From Arthrobacter bambusae (GTDB lineage Bacteria; Actinomycetota; Actinomycetes; Actinomycetales; Micrococcaceae), in assembly GCF_030812595.1 (NCBI RefSeq), contig NZ_JAUSSZ010000001.1, positions 248,001 through 312,000 of the forward strand: 64,000 bases of DNA, written 5' to 3'. Under the pieces are notes generated by a model, which was not told the DNA's origin, made no database searches, and was given only the letters and a program-made list of their open reading frames with translations. Position numbers and translations under genes: made by a program. Of the stretch, positions 51,957-61,867 are shown piece after piece. Within the stretch, counting starts at the first letter, position 1, and every line of letters begins with the position of its first letter.

Positions 51957-54900
51957 ATGGCATCGCGAAGTTTTCTTCAATGGCCGGTCGTCCGTCAATT
52001 GAGCACGGGGGACCTGCTTGGGCGTGGGCCGGCTGTCACCTCGGCCAAGACCAAAGCCATTGCCCCGCGCACCGCTACTGCTGACCGCGTTGTCCAGAGT
52101 GTATGCCCCTACTGTGCAGTTGGTTGCGGGCAGCGTGTCTACGTCAAGGATGAAAAGGTCGTCCAAATCGAAGGCGATCCGGACTCACCTATCTCGCGCG
52201 GCCGTCTGTGCCCCAAGGGTTCTGCCAGTGAGCAACTGGTCAATTCGCCAGGGCGGCAAACAAAGGTGCTCTACCGGGCGCCGCGGTCCACGGAGTGGGA
52301 ACACCTGGACTTGGCCACCGCCGTCGAGATGGTGGCGGACCGTTTCATTGAGACGCGTCGGCGGACGTGGCAGCAGGAAGACGACCAGGGCCGGCTTCTG
52401 CGCCGTACCATGGGAATCGCTTCGCTGGGCGGGGCGACTTTGGACAACGAAGAAAACTACCTGATCAAGAAGCTCTTCACGGCTGCAGGGGCGGTGCAGA
52501 CCGAGAACCAGGCCCGCATATGACACTCCGCCACGGTTCCCAGTTTGGGAACCTCGTTTGGACGCGGTGGTGCAACGCAATCACTGCAGGACATGGCCAA
52601 TGCGGACTGCATCATCATCCAGGGCTCGAACATGGCCGAGTGCCATCCCGTGGGGTTCCAGTGGGTGGCGGAGGCTAAGGCCCGCGGAGCGAAGGTCATC
52701 CACATCGATCCCCGGTTCACTCGGACATCCGCGGTTTCGGATAAGCACATCCCCATCCGGGCCGGTTCTGACGTTGTGCTTCTGGGCGCGCTCATCAACT
52801 ACGTGATCGCCAATGACTTGTGGTTCAAGGAGTACGTCACCGCTTACACCAACGCGGCCACGTTGGTCCACGGCGATTACCGCGATGCCGAGGATCTGGG
52901 CGGTCTCTTCTCTGGCTTCGATCCCGAAAAAAGGGCGTACGACACCTCATCGTGGGCCTATGCGGAAGAAGGGGAGGGCACGATTGGCGGGCCGGCCTCC
53001 GAGCACGAACACGGCGCTGATGCGTCCGCCCGGGCTGCCGCCGACGCCTTCGGAAGCGGCGGACCACCGCTGGAGCATGCCGAAGTACAGCGGGACGAAA
53101 CCCTCCGGGACCCCCGCACGGTCTTCCAGATCGTCAAGCGGCACTACGCCCGTTACGCCCCCGAGATGGTCCGGGACATGTGCGGAATCAAAGTCGAGGA
53201 TTTCGAGTATCTTGCCCGCACCATTACGGAGAACTCTGGCCGCGACCGGACAACCTGCTTCGCCTACGCCGTGGGCTGGACGCAGCACTCCCTGGGAGCC
53301 CAGTTCATCCGGGCTGCCGCGGTCCTGCAGCTTCTGCTGGGAAACGTTGGACGCCCGGGCAGTGGAATCATGGCCCTGCGCGGCCATGCCAGCATTCAGG
53401 GCTCCACGGATATTCCCACCCTGTTCAACCTGTTGCCGGGATACCTGCCGATGCCCAGCGCCGGCCGCCACGACAGCCTTGGGCAATACCTCGCAGCTGT
53501 TGGGTCGAAGCAGCAAAAGGGCTTTTGGGCCGACGCCGATGCCTACACCATCAGCCTCCTGAAGGCCTGGTGGGGTGACGCCGCGAATGAGGCCAACGAC
53601 TGGGCCTACGATTACCTTCCGAGGCTGACGGGTGCGCACGGCACATACGAGACCGTCATGGGGATGCTCGACGACGAAGTGGAAGGCTACTTCCTCCTCG
53701 GCCAGAATCCTGCGGTCGGCTCAGCCCACGGCCGGATGCAGCGCCTGGGCATGTCGCACCTGAAATGGCTCGTGGTGCGCGACCTGAACCTCATCGAGTC
53801 CGCGACCTGGTGGAAAGACGGTCCTGAAATCGAGTCGGGTGAACTGCGCACCGAGGACATCGAAACCGAGGTGTTCTTCCTGCCTGCAGCAACCCACGTC
53901 GAGAAAGCCGGTTCATTCACGCAGACGCAGCGGCTGCTGCAGTGGCGGCACCAGGCTGTGGCACCACCCGGGGACTGCCAAAGCGAACTGCAGTTCTTCT
54001 TCGAGCTGGGCAAGCGGATCCGGGAGAAGCTCGCCGGGTCCGAGGACGAACGGGACCGTCCGCTGCTCGACTTGACCTGGGACTATCCCACGGATGAACA
54101 CGGTGATCCGGACGCCGAGGCGGTGCTTGCCGAGATCAACGGCCGCCATTTGGACGGGCCCGACGCCGGCAAGCCTCTCTCTGCGTACACCGAACTTCGC
54201 GCCGACGGCACCACGGCGGCCGGCTGCTGGATCTACACAGGCGTGTACGCCGACGGCTTCAACCATGCCGCCAACCGGAAACCGGGCCAGGAACAGGGAC
54301 CGGCCGCTCCGGAATGGGGATGGGCATGGCCGGCCAACCGCCGGATCCTCTACAACCGGGCATCGGCCGACCCTGCCGGCAAGCCGTGGAGCGAGCGGAA
54401 GAAGTACATCTGGTGGGACCAGGAACAGGGTAAATGGGTCGGCGACGACGTGCCCGACTTCCCCGTTGACCGGGCGCCGGGCAGCAACCCCCACCCGTCC
54501 GTCGGTGGCCCGGCCGCACTTGGCGGAGACGATCCCTTCATCATGCAGGCCGACGGCAAGGGCTGGCTGTTCGCGCCAAAGGGCATGGTGGACGGACCCC
54601 TTCCCACGCACTACGAGGCGCAGGAATCGCCGGTCGCGAACGCGCTGTATCCGCAGCAACAAAGTCCGGCACGACTGGTCTACCCCCGCGCGGACAACCT
54701 CAGTGCGCCGAGCGCCGGCACCAGTGGCGCAGACATCTACCCGTACGTCTTCACCACCTACCGGCTCACCGAGCACCACACAGCAGGAGGGATGAGCCGC
54801 TGGCTGCCGTACCTGTCGGAGCTGCAACCTGAGATGTTCTGCGAGGTCTCACCCGAACTGGCCGCCGAGCGCGGCCTGGAGCCCTACGGGTGGGCAACCA

Positions 54901-55292
54901 TCATCTCGCCCCGCTCCGCCATCGAGGCGAAGGTGCTTGTTACTGACCGGATGCGGCCCCTCGCCGTGGGGGGACACACAGTGCACCAGATCGGACTTCC
55001 CTACCACTGGGGCGTCGGCAGCAATGCCGTCGTCAGCGGTGACGCGGCCAACGATCTGCTGGGTGTGACGCTGGATCCCAACGTCCAGATCCAGGAGTCC
55101 AAGGTAGCTTCCTGCGATATCCGCCCGGGCCGAAGGCCGCGTGGGAAGCAACTCCTTGACCTGGTTGCCGACTATCAGGCGCGGGCCGGATTAACTACGG
55201 AGACCAGTAACCAAGCGGTCACTGATCCGGCAGCGGAAGGCATCCAGCCCGCATCGGGCGACGATGGCCGGCCGGACGGCGGTACGGGCTGA
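51957..55292 (+). CDS. fdhA: Formate dehydrogenase alpha subunit, selenocysteine-containing
   Basis: A molybdenum/bis-MGD enzyme that oxidises formate to CO2, 1111 residues if the in-frame TGA at 52521-52523 is read as selenocysteine (residue 189). Context supports this: NQARI-Sec-HSATV then LGTSFGRGG equals the active-site region of FdnG/FdoG. CPYCAVGCGQR with a later CPKG binds a 4Fe-4S cluster. Downstream motifs include GNVGRPGSGIMALRGHASIQ and DVVLLGALINYV. ATG 51957 is chosen by family length; the ribosome site is weak. No Tat signal is visible. A SECIS-like hairpin follows the TGA. Without recoding the gene would split into two frames. Confidence 0.93.
52521..52553 (+). promoter_or_regulatory. 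UGA(Sec) codon and bacterial SECIS hairpin
   Basis: The in-frame TGA (52521-52523) is followed by GGTTCCC (52535-52541), a 5-nt AGTTT loop and GGGAACC (52547-52553), a perfect 7-bp apical stem. The loop lies 19-23 nt after the UGA and contains G and U residues, matching the bacterial SECIS requirement recognised by SelB. It lies within the coding frame. Confidence 0.8.
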
Positions 55293-55396
55293 TGATCATC
55301 ACCGCCACTGCCTTAGCCGAAACACACACCGACCCGCACGGATTGCGACTGCCAGTAGGCTGCGTTCCGGGCGCCGAACTGACGTTGGAGGATTAG

Positions 55397-56407
55397 ATGG
55401 GCCAGCTGTCCGGACCGACTGACCCTACCGCCGATGCCCGCTGGGAGCACAGCCATCCGCGCAAGGGGTTCTTCACTGACACCTCCATATGCATCGGCTG
55501 CAAAGCCTGTGAGGTGGCCTGCAAAGAGTGGAACCACAATCCGCAGGACGGAGACCTGGAGTTACTGGGTTCCTCCTACGACAACACCGGTGAGCTGGGA
55601 GCCAGCACCTGGCGCCACGTCGCCTTCATCGAACAAGGCCAGGAACGCATCATCGAGGCGCGCGAATCCGGTCGCGCCCTGGTCAACCTCGGCATGCCGC
55701 GCATCGGCCCGCCAACCCAGTCAGCGCCTGCCCCGACGAACCTGGCGGAGGCGGATACAACTCCCCCTGACACTGCGGACTTCCGGTGGCTCATGTCCTC
55801 CGACGTCTGCAAGCACTGCACGCACGCCGGTTGCCTCGACGTGTGCCCTACTGGAGCCCTTTTCCGCACCGAATTCGGCACCGTGGTGGTTCAGGACGAT
55901 GTTTGCAACGGCTGCGGAACCTGTGTGGCCGGCTGCCCGTTCGGCGTCATCGAGCGCCGCAGCAATGGCACGGTCAAGGTCGCCACAAGCAGGGAGGAAC
56001 AGCACGCCAACCATCCCGAGGTCCCCAACGTCGGCATCGCCCAGAAATGCACGCTGTGTTACGACCGGCTGGTGGCAGATGAGACGCCGGCGTGCGCCAA
56101 GGCATGCCCGACGACGTCCATCAAATTCGGCGATCACGACGACATGGTGGAGACGGCCCGGGAACGGGTAAGCGCCCTGCACGCCCAAGGCCTGACCGAG
56201 GCGCGGCTCTACGGTGCGAACGAGAACGACGGCGTCGGCGGAACCGGATCAGTCTTCCTGCTGCTTGATGAGCCCGAGGTCTACGGGCTTCCGCCGGACC
56301 CGCGCGTCCCAACAGCCGATCTGCCCCGGATGTACCGGCGGGCGGGCATGGCGGTAGCGGGCATGGCCGCCGCGGCTGCCTTGGCTTTCCTGGGAGGACG
56401 GGCGTGA
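55397..56407 (+). CDS. fdhB: Formate dehydrogenase Fe-S (beta) subunit
   Basis: A 336-residue FdnH/FdoH-like ferredoxin. Four clusters' cysteines are visible: CIGCKACEVACKEW, CKHCTHAGCLDVCPTGAL, CNGCGTCVAGCPFG, and CTLCYDRL with ACAKACPT. A hydrophobic helix at the C terminus (AVAGMAAAAALAFLGG) may anchor it. It passes electrons from the alpha subunit to the membrane subunit. ATG 55397 follows GGAGG. A 104-bp gap separates it from fdhA. Its stop overlaps the next GTG (GTGA). Confidence 0.95.
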   Translation: MGQLSGPTDPTADARWEHSHPRKGFFTDTSICIGCKACEVACKEWNHNPQDGDLELLGSSYDNTGELGASTWRHVAFIEQGQERIIEARESGRALVNLGMPRIGPPTQSAPAPTNLAEADTTPPDTADFRWLMSSDVCKHCTHAGCLDVCPTGALFRTEFGTVVVQDDVCNGCGTCVAGCPFGVIERRSNGTVKVATSREEQHANHPEVPNVGIAQKCTLCYDRLVADETPACAKACPTTSIKFGDHDDMVETARERVSALHAQGLTEARLYGANENDGVGGTGSVFLLLDEPEVYGLPPDPRVPTADLPRMYRRAGMAVAGMAAAAALAFLGGRA

Positions 56408-57495
56408 CCCTTTCGGAATTCGATAGCTTCCGCCCAGCCGAACCCGCTCGCCGACGCCGGCAGGACGGCAAACGCGGCCCGGGCCGCCGCAGGGACAACG
56501 GCGACGGCTCCCGCGAAATGCCCATGGTTCCTGAGCAGGAATTCACCTCGTATTACGGCCGTCCCGTTGTGAAGCCTGCTCCCTGGGGTGATGACGTTGC
56601 CATCTATCTGTTCCTGGGCGGCGTCGCGGCCGGGTCTGCACTGCTGGGTGCCGGCGGCCAGCTGACCGGACGGCCGACGCTGTGCCGGAATGCCAGGCTG
56701 GGCGCCTTGGCAGCGGTGGGCGGCGGCGCCGTCGCCTTGGTGAAGGACCTGGGCCGGCCGGAGCGTTTCCTGCATATGTTGCGGACCTTCAAGGTGACCT
56801 CGCCGATGAGTGTGGGCTCCTGGATCCTCAGCGCCTTCAGCGCCGGGGCGGGCGTCTCAGCGGTGGCTGAAATCGACCGGATGAGCGGACATCGGCTGCC
56901 GCTGGGTCCCCTGCGCAAGGTGCTGCAGGCCGTCGAAGGACCAGCCGGCATCGAAGCTGCGGTATTCGCCGGACCGCTGGCGGCGTACACGGCTGTCCTG
57001 CTCGGCGACACCGCCACTCCTACGTGGAACGCTGCCCACGAGGAACTGCCTTTCGTCTTCGTGAGTTCGGCTTGCCTCGCTTCTGCCGGGCTCGCCATGG
57101 TCACCACACCGGTCCGGGAGGCAGGACCTGCACGGAACCTGGCCGTGCTCGGCGTCGTGGGTGACGTGGTGGCCATGAAGGTGATGGAGCGCCGGATGGA
57201 TCCTATCGCGGCGGAACCCCTGCATCAGGGCAAAGCCGGGGCCATGCTCAAGTGGAGCGAGCGGCTGGCGGTGGCCGGCGGTTTGGGCGCCCTCCTGGGC
57301 GGCCGTAACCGCGTGGTGGCTGCCGCTTCCGGACTGGCGCTCCTGGCCGCTTCGGCACTGACCCGCTTCGGCGTGTTCGAGGCGGGCATAGCCTCTGCCA
57401 AGGATCCGCGGTACACCATCGAACCGCAGAAGAACCGGCTTGCGGCCCGCCGCGCAGCGGGCGTGACCGGGGACGCGATCACCACCGGCAGTTGA
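56404..57495 (+). CDS. NrfD/PsrC-type membrane subunit of formate dehydrogenase
   Basis: A 363-residue membrane protein starting at GTG 56404. After a basic N terminus it has about eight hydrophobic segments, including IYLFLGGVAAGSALLGAGG and the SVGSWILSAFSAGAGVS region, typical of NrfD/PsrC quinone-reactive subunits. It lacks the haem-binding pattern of FdoI, so electrons should go to menaquinone directly (inference). Last gene of the formate dehydrogenase operon; convergent with selD. Confidence 0.9.
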   Translation: MTLSEFDSFRPAEPARRRRQDGKRGPGRRRDNGDGSREMPMVPEQEFTSYYGRPVVKPAPWGDDVAIYLFLGGVAAGSALLGAGGQLTGRPTLCRNARLGALAAVGGGAVALVKDLGRPERFLHMLRTFKVTSPMSVGSWILSAFSAGAGVSAVAEIDRMSGHRLPLGPLRKVLQAVEGPAGIEAAVFAGPLAAYTAVLLGDTATPTWNAAHEELPFVFVSSACLASAGLAMVTTPVREAGPARNLAVLGVVGDVVAMKVMERRMDPIAAEPLHQGKAGAMLKWSERLAVAGGLGALLGGRNRVVAAASGLALLAASALTRFGVFEAGIASAKDPRYTIEPQKNRLAARRAAGVTGDAITTGS

Positions 57496-57510
57496 TCGAA
57501 CAGCTTGGCC

Positions 57511-58536
57511 TCAGCGGATTTCGATGCCCGGGCCCGCTGTGGTGTGTCCGATCACGGGGTACCCGGGCAACTCGCCGACCACCAGCAGCCCGCCGGAGGT
57601 CTGGGCGTCGGCAAGAAGCAGCAGCTCGTCTTCGCTGACGCCGGGAGCAGCGCCTAGATGCGGCCGGACCCACTCGAGGTTACGCCGGGTCCCGCCGGAG
57701 ACGAAGCCGTCCCGCAGCGCCGCGCGTGCCCCTGCGACCAGCGGCACGGCCTTCACGTCGATCACCGCGCCCACTTCCGAGGCGCGGACCATTTTGAAGA
57801 GATGTCCTAGCAGGCCAAAACCCGTTACGTCGGTCGCTGCCCGGACACCAGCGGCAACCGCGGCATCGGCAGCGTCCCGGTTCAGGCGTGCCATCGTTTC
57901 CACGGCTTCTGCGAACACCTCACCGGTTTGCTTGTGCCGGTTGTTGAGGAGTCCGACGCCGATGGGCTTGGTGAGTGTGATGGGCATACCTGGCTGGGCG
58001 GCGTCATTGCGGAGCAAACGGTCCGGATGGGCAACGCCCGTGACGGCCATGCCGTACTTCGGCTCCGGATCGTCAATGGAGTGGCCGCCGAGCACGGGGC
58101 ACGCCGCCTCCGAGGCAACGCTCAGTCCGCCGCGGAGGACTTCGGTCATCAACTCCATCGGCAGGACGCCCCGGGGCCAGCCGACGAGGTTGATGGCCGT
58201 GATCGGGCGGCCGCCCATCGCGTAGATGTCAGAAAGGGCATTGGCAGCGGCGATGCGTCCCCAGTCAAACGCATTGTCGACAACGGGAGTAAAGAAGTCC
58301 GCGGTGGTCAAGACGGCCAGGTCGTCACGCACCAGGACCGCTGCCGCATCGTCGCCACTCTCAAGGCCAACCAGCACTTCGGCGCCAGGCTGGCCGATGA
58401 GGCCGCGGACCGCATCTTCGAGCTCGCCCGGTGGTATTTTGCAGGCACAGCCGCCGCCGTGGGCATAGTCGGTGAGCCGGAGCGCGCCGGTGGCCCCGTC
58501 ATCGAGTTGCTGGACAGACGTCTTAACCTCATTCAT
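57511..58536 (-). CDS. selD: Selenide, water dikinase
   Basis: A 341-residue enzyme that makes selenophosphate from selenide and ATP. The N-terminal glycine-rich loop GGGCACKIPP carries the catalytic Cys (plain Cys codon, not Sec) and Lys. VLVGLESGDDAAAVLV, TTADFFTPVVDNAFDWGRIA, ALSDIYAMGG and GGHSIDDPEPKYGMAVTGVA match SelD. It supplies Se for tRNA-Sec. It is divergent from the tRNA-Sec/selA/selB unit across about 45 bp. Confidence 0.97.
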   Translation of the reverse strand: MNEVKTSVQQLDDGATGALRLTDYAHGGGCACKIPPGELEDAVRGLIGQPGAEVLVGLESGDDAAAVLVRDDLAVLTTADFFTPVVDNAFDWGRIAAANALSDIYAMGGRPITAINLVGWPRGVLPMELMTEVLRGGLSVASEAACPVLGGHSIDDPEPKYGMAVTGVAHPDRLLRNDAAQPGMPITLTKPIGVGLLNNRHKQTGEVFAEAVETMARLNRDAADAAVAAGVRAATDVTGFGLLGHLFKMVRASEVGAVIDVKAVPLVAGARAALRDGFVSGGTRRNLEWVRPHLGAAPGVSEDELLLLADAQTSGGLLVVGELPGYPVIGHTTAGPGIEIR

Positions 58537-58567
58537 TCGCCCAGCGTACCCCTGCGGGGCAAGCTGC

Positions 58568-58573
58568 TATATT
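58568..58573 (+). promoter_or_regulatory. Probable -10 box of the tRNA-Sec promoter
   Basis: TATATT lies 8 bp upstream of the tRNA 5' end (58581), the right spacing for transcription starting at or just before the mature tRNA. No strong -35 is evident. It is in the 44-bp region shared with selD. Confidence 0.4.
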
Positions 58574-58580
58574 GGGGCGC

Positions 58581-58675
58581 GGTGGCGTCCGGGTCCTGGT
58601 GGGCCCCCCGGTCTTCAAAACCGGTGAGGCGGAGCATCTCTGCCTGGCGGGTTCGATTCCCGTCCGCCACCGCCA
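58581..58675 (+). tRNA. selC: tRNA-Sec (anticodon UCA)
   Basis: A 95-nt tRNA with selenocysteine-tRNA geometry: long acceptor (GGTGGCG pairing with CGCCACC), 6-bp D stem (GGGTCC with GGGCCC), anticodon loop CTTCAAA with TCA at 58615-58617, a long extra arm, and T arm GCGGGTTCGATTCCCGT. The encoded 3' end is G-CCA. The eighth acceptor position appears as U-C rather than a pair. It lies between selD and selA, where it is charged with Ser and converted to Sec. Confidence 0.95.
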
Positions 58676-58712
58676 ACTACCGGCAGTGCACGCGGCGATG
58701 TAAGGAGGGGCT

Positions 58713-60044
58713 GTGGACCAGATCGATCCGCGGCGCCTGATTCCGCGCACCAACGACCTGCTGGCCCTACCGGCCGTCCGCGAGGCCCGGACGCGGCTGA
58801 ATGAGAGCGTCATCCGCGACCTCGTCCGGCACGTCCAGGAGCAGGCCCGGTGCGGCGAGCTCCCGCCCGGGCAGGTTGAGCCGACATTGGTGGCCGCCCT
58901 TGCGGCCCGGCACGCAACAACGCTGCGCCCGGTGCTTAACGCAACCGGCGTCATCGTCCACACCAACCTCGGGCGGGCACCCCTCTCTGCAGGCGCGGTT
59001 GACGCCCTCGTCGCAGCCAGCGGCTACGTGGACGTGGAGCTGGACCTGTCGGACGGAAGCCGCTCGCGCCGAGGAGCCGGTGCCAGGGCGGCGCTGCTCG
59101 CAGCTTGTCCCGCCGCCGAAGACGCCCTGGTGGTTAATAACGGAGCCGCGGCGCTGGTACTGGCCACCACAGCATTCGCCGCCGGGCGCGAGGTGGTGGT
59201 GAGCCGCGGGGAACTAGTTGAGATCGGCGCCGGTTTCAGGTTGACCGACTTGATGGAATCGACGGGCGCAAGGCTTCGCGAGGTGGGCACCACCAACCGG
59301 ACACACCTGCATGACTACGCCGGAGCCCTGGGGCCGGAAACGGGCTGCGTCCTGAAGGTCCATCCCAGCAACTTCCGCGTTGACGGATTCACGTCCGCTG
59401 TTCCGCTGCACGAACTGAGCCCGCTGACACGGGCCAACGAGGTGCCGCTCGTGGCCGACCTGGGCAGCGGCCTACTTGCACCCGACCCGCACCTCCCTGA
59501 TGAACCTGACGTTGCTTCAGCCTTGGCGGCCGGGGCCGACGTCGTCATTGCCAGCGGGGACAAACTGCTGGGCGGACCCCAGGCCGGTTTGCTGCTGGGG
59601 CGCAAGGAAATCATCGCGCGGTTGGCCCGCCACCCGCTCGCCCGTGCCGTCCGGGCTGACAAACTCGCCCTCGCCGCCCTCGAGGCGACCGTTGCTGGCG
59701 GCGAGCCGCCCGTGGTGCAGGCGCTGCACGCCGACGTCGGACAATTGCGGTGCCGCACCGACCGGCTCGCCGGAGCCCTCGGCGTACCTGTAGTGCCGCA
59801 TGACGGCCGGGTTGGTGGCGGGGGTGCCCCTGGTTTCCCTCTTCCTGGGTGGGCGCTCCAGCTTCCCGAGGGGCTTGCATCGCTCCTGCGTACGGGCAAC
59901 CCGGCAGTGCTGCCGCGTGTCCACGAGGGCTCGTGCCTCGTCGATCTGCGCTGTATTCCGGCAGGGGATGACGACCGGGTCCTCGAAGCGGTACGCCGGG
60001 CCATTGCAAGCCTCGAGGTTGCAGACGCGGGCAGGGCGGGCTGA
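58713..60044 (+). CDS. selA: L-seryl-tRNA(Sec) selenium transferase
   Basis: A 443-residue PLP enzyme. The N-terminal domain (RLIPRTNDLLALPAVREART) recognises tRNA-Sec, NATGVIVHTNLGRAPLS is the conserved entry segment, and IASGDKLLGGPQAGLLLGRK contains the PLP-binding Lys. It exchanges the serine hydroxyl on tRNA-Sec for selenium. GTG 58713 follows AAGGAGG. selB starts 3 nt after its stop. Confidence 0.96.
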   Translation: MDQIDPRRLIPRTNDLLALPAVREARTRLNESVIRDLVRHVQEQARCGELPPGQVEPTLVAALAARHATTLRPVLNATGVIVHTNLGRAPLSAGAVDALVAASGYVDVELDLSDGSRSRRGAGARAALLAACPAAEDALVVNNGAAALVLATTAFAAGREVVVSRGELVEIGAGFRLTDLMESTGARLREVGTTNRTHLHDYAGALGPETGCVLKVHPSNFRVDGFTSAVPLHELSPLTRANEVPLVADLGSGLLAPDPHLPDEPDVASALAAGADVVIASGDKLLGGPQAGLLLGRKEIIARLARHPLARAVRADKLALAALEATVAGGEPPVVQALHADVGQLRCRTDRLAGALGVPVVPHDGRVGGGGAPGFPLPGWALQLPEGLASLLRTGNPAVLPRVHEGSCLVDLRCIPAGDDDRVLEAVRRAIASLEVADAGRAG

Positions 60045-60047
60045 GCG

Positions 60048-61844
60048 GTGCACGTCATTGCCACTGCCGGACACGTCGATTCCGGCAAAAGCACCTTGGT
60101 CCGCGCATTGACCGGCATGGAGCCGGACCGCTGGGAAGAGGAACGGCGCCGCGGGCTGACCATCGACCTGGGGTATGCGTGGACCACGTTGCCCTCCGGA
60201 CAGGACGTGGCGTTCGTTGACGTACCGGGCCACGAACGCTTCCTGGGCAACATGCTCGCTGGAATCGGTCCGGCGCCGATCGTCTGCTTCGTCGTCGCGG
60301 CCGATGAGGGCTGGCAGGCACAATCAACCGACCACCGGGACGCCGTGGCTGCGTTGGGCATTGAACACGGCGTTGTGGTCCTCAGCCGCGCGGACAGGGC
60401 GTCCGCGCAGCGGGTTGCCGACGTGTTGGCCCGGGCCCGCGTCGAACTGGCCGGAACCGGCCTGAGGGACGCGCCCGCAGTTGCGGTGTCGGCCATCGAT
60501 GGCACCGGCTTGGCCGAGCTGCGCTCAGCGCTCGACGGCGTACTCGCCAACGTGCCTCCTCCCACCACCGATGGGCGGGTCCGGTTGTGGGTGGACCGCT
60601 CGTTCACTATCACCGGTTCCGGAACGGTGGTGACCGGAACGCTCGCAGCGGGAACCATCGTCCAAGGGGACCGGCTGAGCCTGCTCGGTCACTTCGGTTC
60701 CCGGCCCGTCGTCGTCCGTGGCCTGCAAAGCCGCGATACCTCGTACACCTCGGTAGGCCCCGTCAGCCGGGTGGCGCTGAACCTGCGGGACATTTCCGCC
60801 CCGGACATCCGGCGCGGGGACGCATTACTGACCCCGGATGCGTGGCCCAGCACCGGCGTCGTGGGCATCCAGAGGACCACCGGCGTGGCTTTTACGGAGG
60901 TGCCGGAGCAGCTCATGGTCCATGTTGGCACTGCATCCGTGCCGGCCCGGCTGCGTCCTTTCGGCGCAGACCACGCCCGCCTCGTCCTCGACAGGCACCT
61001 GCCGCTCGTCGTCGGAGACAGGTTGGTGCTCCGAGACCCCGGAAGCCGGTCGGTGCTGGGCGGGGCACGCATCCTCGACGCCGATCCGCCGTCCCTGCGG
61101 CGGCGGGGCGACGGCGCCCACTGGGTGCAGCGGCTTGCAACAATGGACCCGGCAGGGGACGTGCTGGGGGAAGTGGCCGCCCGCGGAGCCGTGCGCCCTG
61201 AGCACCTGCGCCGGCTGGGATTGCTGTCCGGGCACGACGCCGAGCCGCCCTCCGGCGTAGAGGTGATCGATGACTGGTGGGTGCACGCTCCTGTCCTTAA
61301 AGCATGGCAGCACCAGCTGCGCAGCGCAGTCCAGGCACTGGAAGAACGCGACCCCCTGACTCAGGGTCTCTCGATGGGCGCGGCCCGCGATCTGCTTCAG
61401 TTGCCCGACGAAAAGTTGCTCTCCCACGTCATCGACGGCGCAGCCCTGGAACGGCACGGCGGTCACGTCCAGTTGCCCGGCAGCCACGGGAACCTCGGCG
61501 CCGTTGAGGCGTCGGTTGCAGAGTTGGAGCGCCGGCTCAGCGCGGACACGTTCCAAGCCCCGGAAGCCGATGAGCTGGCTGCGCTGGGCCTGGGCGCACG
61601 TGAACTGGCTGCCGCCGAACGCGCCGGGCGGTTGCTGCGGTTGCGTGACGGGGTGGTGCTGCTGCCAACGGCGCCAGCCCTCGCGATGCGCGCCCTCGCC
61701 GGCTTGGAACAGCCCTTCACCACGAGCCAGGCGCGCCAAGCGCTGGGCACGACCCGCCGGGTTGCGGTTCCGCTGCTGGAACACCTTGATTCACGGGGCT
61801 GGACCCGACGTCTTGATGCCGGGCACCGGACGGTGGTGCGCTGA
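60048..61844 (+). CDS. selB: Selenocysteine-specific translation elongation factor
   Basis: A 598-residue EF-Tu-like factor. G1 is GHVDSGKSTLVRA, G3 DVPGHERFLGNML, and the N/TKxD position reads SRADR. The C-terminal third holds the winged-helix domains that bind the SECIS hairpin (PDEKLLSHVIDGAALERHGG and TTSQARQALGTTRRVAVPLL). It delivers Sec-tRNA to the ribosome at the UGA of fdhA. Start is GTG 60048. It completes the sel operon. Confidence 0.97.
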   Translation: MHVIATAGHVDSGKSTLVRALTGMEPDRWEEERRRGLTIDLGYAWTTLPSGQDVAFVDVPGHERFLGNMLAGIGPAPIVCFVVAADEGWQAQSTDHRDAVAALGIEHGVVVLSRADRASAQRVADVLARARVELAGTGLRDAPAVAVSAIDGTGLAELRSALDGVLANVPPPTTDGRVRLWVDRSFTITGSGTVVTGTLAAGTIVQGDRLSLLGHFGSRPVVVRGLQSRDTSYTSVGPVSRVALNLRDISAPDIRRGDALLTPDAWPSTGVVGIQRTTGVAFTEVPEQLMVHVGTASVPARLRPFGADHARLVLDRHLPLVVGDRLVLRDPGSRSVLGGARILDADPPSLRRRGDGAHWVQRLATMDPAGDVLGEVAARGAVRPEHLRRLGLLSGHDAEPPSGVEVIDDWWVHAPVLKAWQHQLRSAVQALEERDPLTQGLSMGAARDLLQLPDEKLLSHVIDGAALERHGGHVQLPGSHGNLGAVEASVAELERRLSADTFQAPEADELAALGLGARELAAAERAGRLLRLRDGVVLLPTAPALAMRALAGLEQPFTTSQARQALGTTRRVAVPLLEHLDSRGWTRRLDAGHRTVVR

Positions 61845-61867
61845 CCGACGCCCGCTGGTTTGGATTG

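Noticed and set aside
52521..52523. Genuine stop codon splitting formate dehydrogenase into two genes
   Set aside because: The frame continues for 922 more codons with the expected alpha-subunit sequence, the flanks match the Sec site, a SECIS-like hairpin follows, and all sel genes are adjacent.
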